5,923 nt of DNA from JANPLN01 sp041736155. GTDB taxonomy: Bacteria > Bdellovibrionota > Bdellovibrionia > Bdellovibrionales > JAGQZY01. Under the pieces are notes generated by a model. The model did not search any database and was not told the DNA's origin. It saw nothing but the letters and a program-made list of their open reading frames with translations. Positions within the stretch are counted from its first letter, which is position 1; every line of letters starts with the position of its first letter. The translations under genes and the position numbers were made by a program. Below, piece by piece: positions 5,849-5,923 of the stretch. The stretch is taken from positions 1-5,923 of the forward strand of contig JBGSUL010000033.1 in NCBI GenBank assembly GCA_041736155.1. The letters are read 5' to 3'.

Positions 5849-5863
5849 TACAGTAAAACTGTA
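5849..5863 (+). other. Hairpin 2 in the IS110-family leader
   Basis: TACAGT-AAA-ACTGTA is a perfect 6-bp stem with a three-base loop. It ends seven bases before the ribosome site of the recombinase gene. It could be part of the element's non-coding RNA or a translational control hairpin. Only the inverted repeat itself is directly seen. Confidence 0.45.
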
Positions 5864-5870
5864 AACAAAA

Positions 5871-5875
5871 GGGGG
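5871..5875 (+). promoter_or_regulatory. Ribosome binding site of the IS110-family gene
   Basis: AAAAGGGGGAAATCC precedes the ATG at 5882. The purine-rich GGGGG core is six bases from the start. It supports this ATG as the true start of a frame of which only 14 codons are visible. Confidence 0.5.
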
Positions 5876-5881
5876 AAATCC

Positions 5882-5923
5882 ATGAGGAACGTAGTATTTA
5901 TTGGTTTAGATGTCGATGATAAA
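5882..5923 (+). CDS. IS110-family recombinase/transposase, N-terminal fragment
   Basis: Only MRNVVFIGLDVDDK is visible before the window ends. IS110-family proteins begin with a short beta strand leading into (V/I)G(I/L)DV, where the Asp is the first acid of the DEDD RuvC-like catalytic site. FIGLDVDD matches that motif and its usual position about ten residues from the start. The rest of the DEDD domain and the C-terminal Tnp20-like domain with its catalytic Ser lie to the right. A purine-rich ribosome site at 5871 supports the start. IS110 elements lack ordinary terminal inverted repeats, so the left boundary cannot be placed by eye; it should lie between the small membrane-protein gene and this start. 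Confidence 0.7.
   Translation, partial: MRNVVFIGLDVDDK

Overview
The window reads as an accessory segment of a Gram-negative-type bacterial chromosome, bracketed by two insertion sequences. The tail of an IS3-family transposase is at the left edge and the first 14 codons of an IS110-family recombinase are at the right edge. Between them lie genes for exported proteins that I could not match to characterised families. Signal peptides, a lipobox and mid-range GC content fit a proteobacterium or a Bdellovibrionota/Deltaproteobacteria-like organism. That placement is an impression from protein style only; there is no rRNA or other marker.

Left part (1-746): the IS3-family right end (transposase C-terminus at 2-109, putative terminal repeat at 113-133) sits inside a minus-strand gene. 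It cuts that gene 31-32 codons after its start, leaving a ribosome binding site, a lipoprotein signal peptide and the lipobox cysteine (134-227). From 228 to 746 there is no intact gene. The stretch does carry short open fragments in successive frames (256-432, 389-526, 498-593, 597-704) that look like decayed coding DNA.

Centre (747-5107): two plus-strand genes share an ATGA overlap and form a translationally coupled pair. The first encodes a secreted protein of about 1044 residues. It has an N-terminal Gly/Asp-rich, partly collagen-like region, then Ig-like beta domains with a calcium-loop-like NGDGVFEPNE motif, then an alpha/beta and helical C-terminal part. The second encodes a 409-residue protein with a signal peptide, two CxxC...CxxC zinc-ribbon-like modules, one internal membrane segment and a C-terminal beta-rich domain. 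A joint cell-envelope role is likely; the function is unknown. This pair is the best candidate in the window for an undescribed system.

Right part (5108-5923): a minus-strand TPR protein gene (5113-5526) converges on the operon with a 5-base gap. Upstream of it on the same strand is a 38-codon gene for a single-span membrane protein (5656-5772). The IS110-family element begins shortly beyond, with two hairpins in its leader that could belong to its guide (bridge) RNA.
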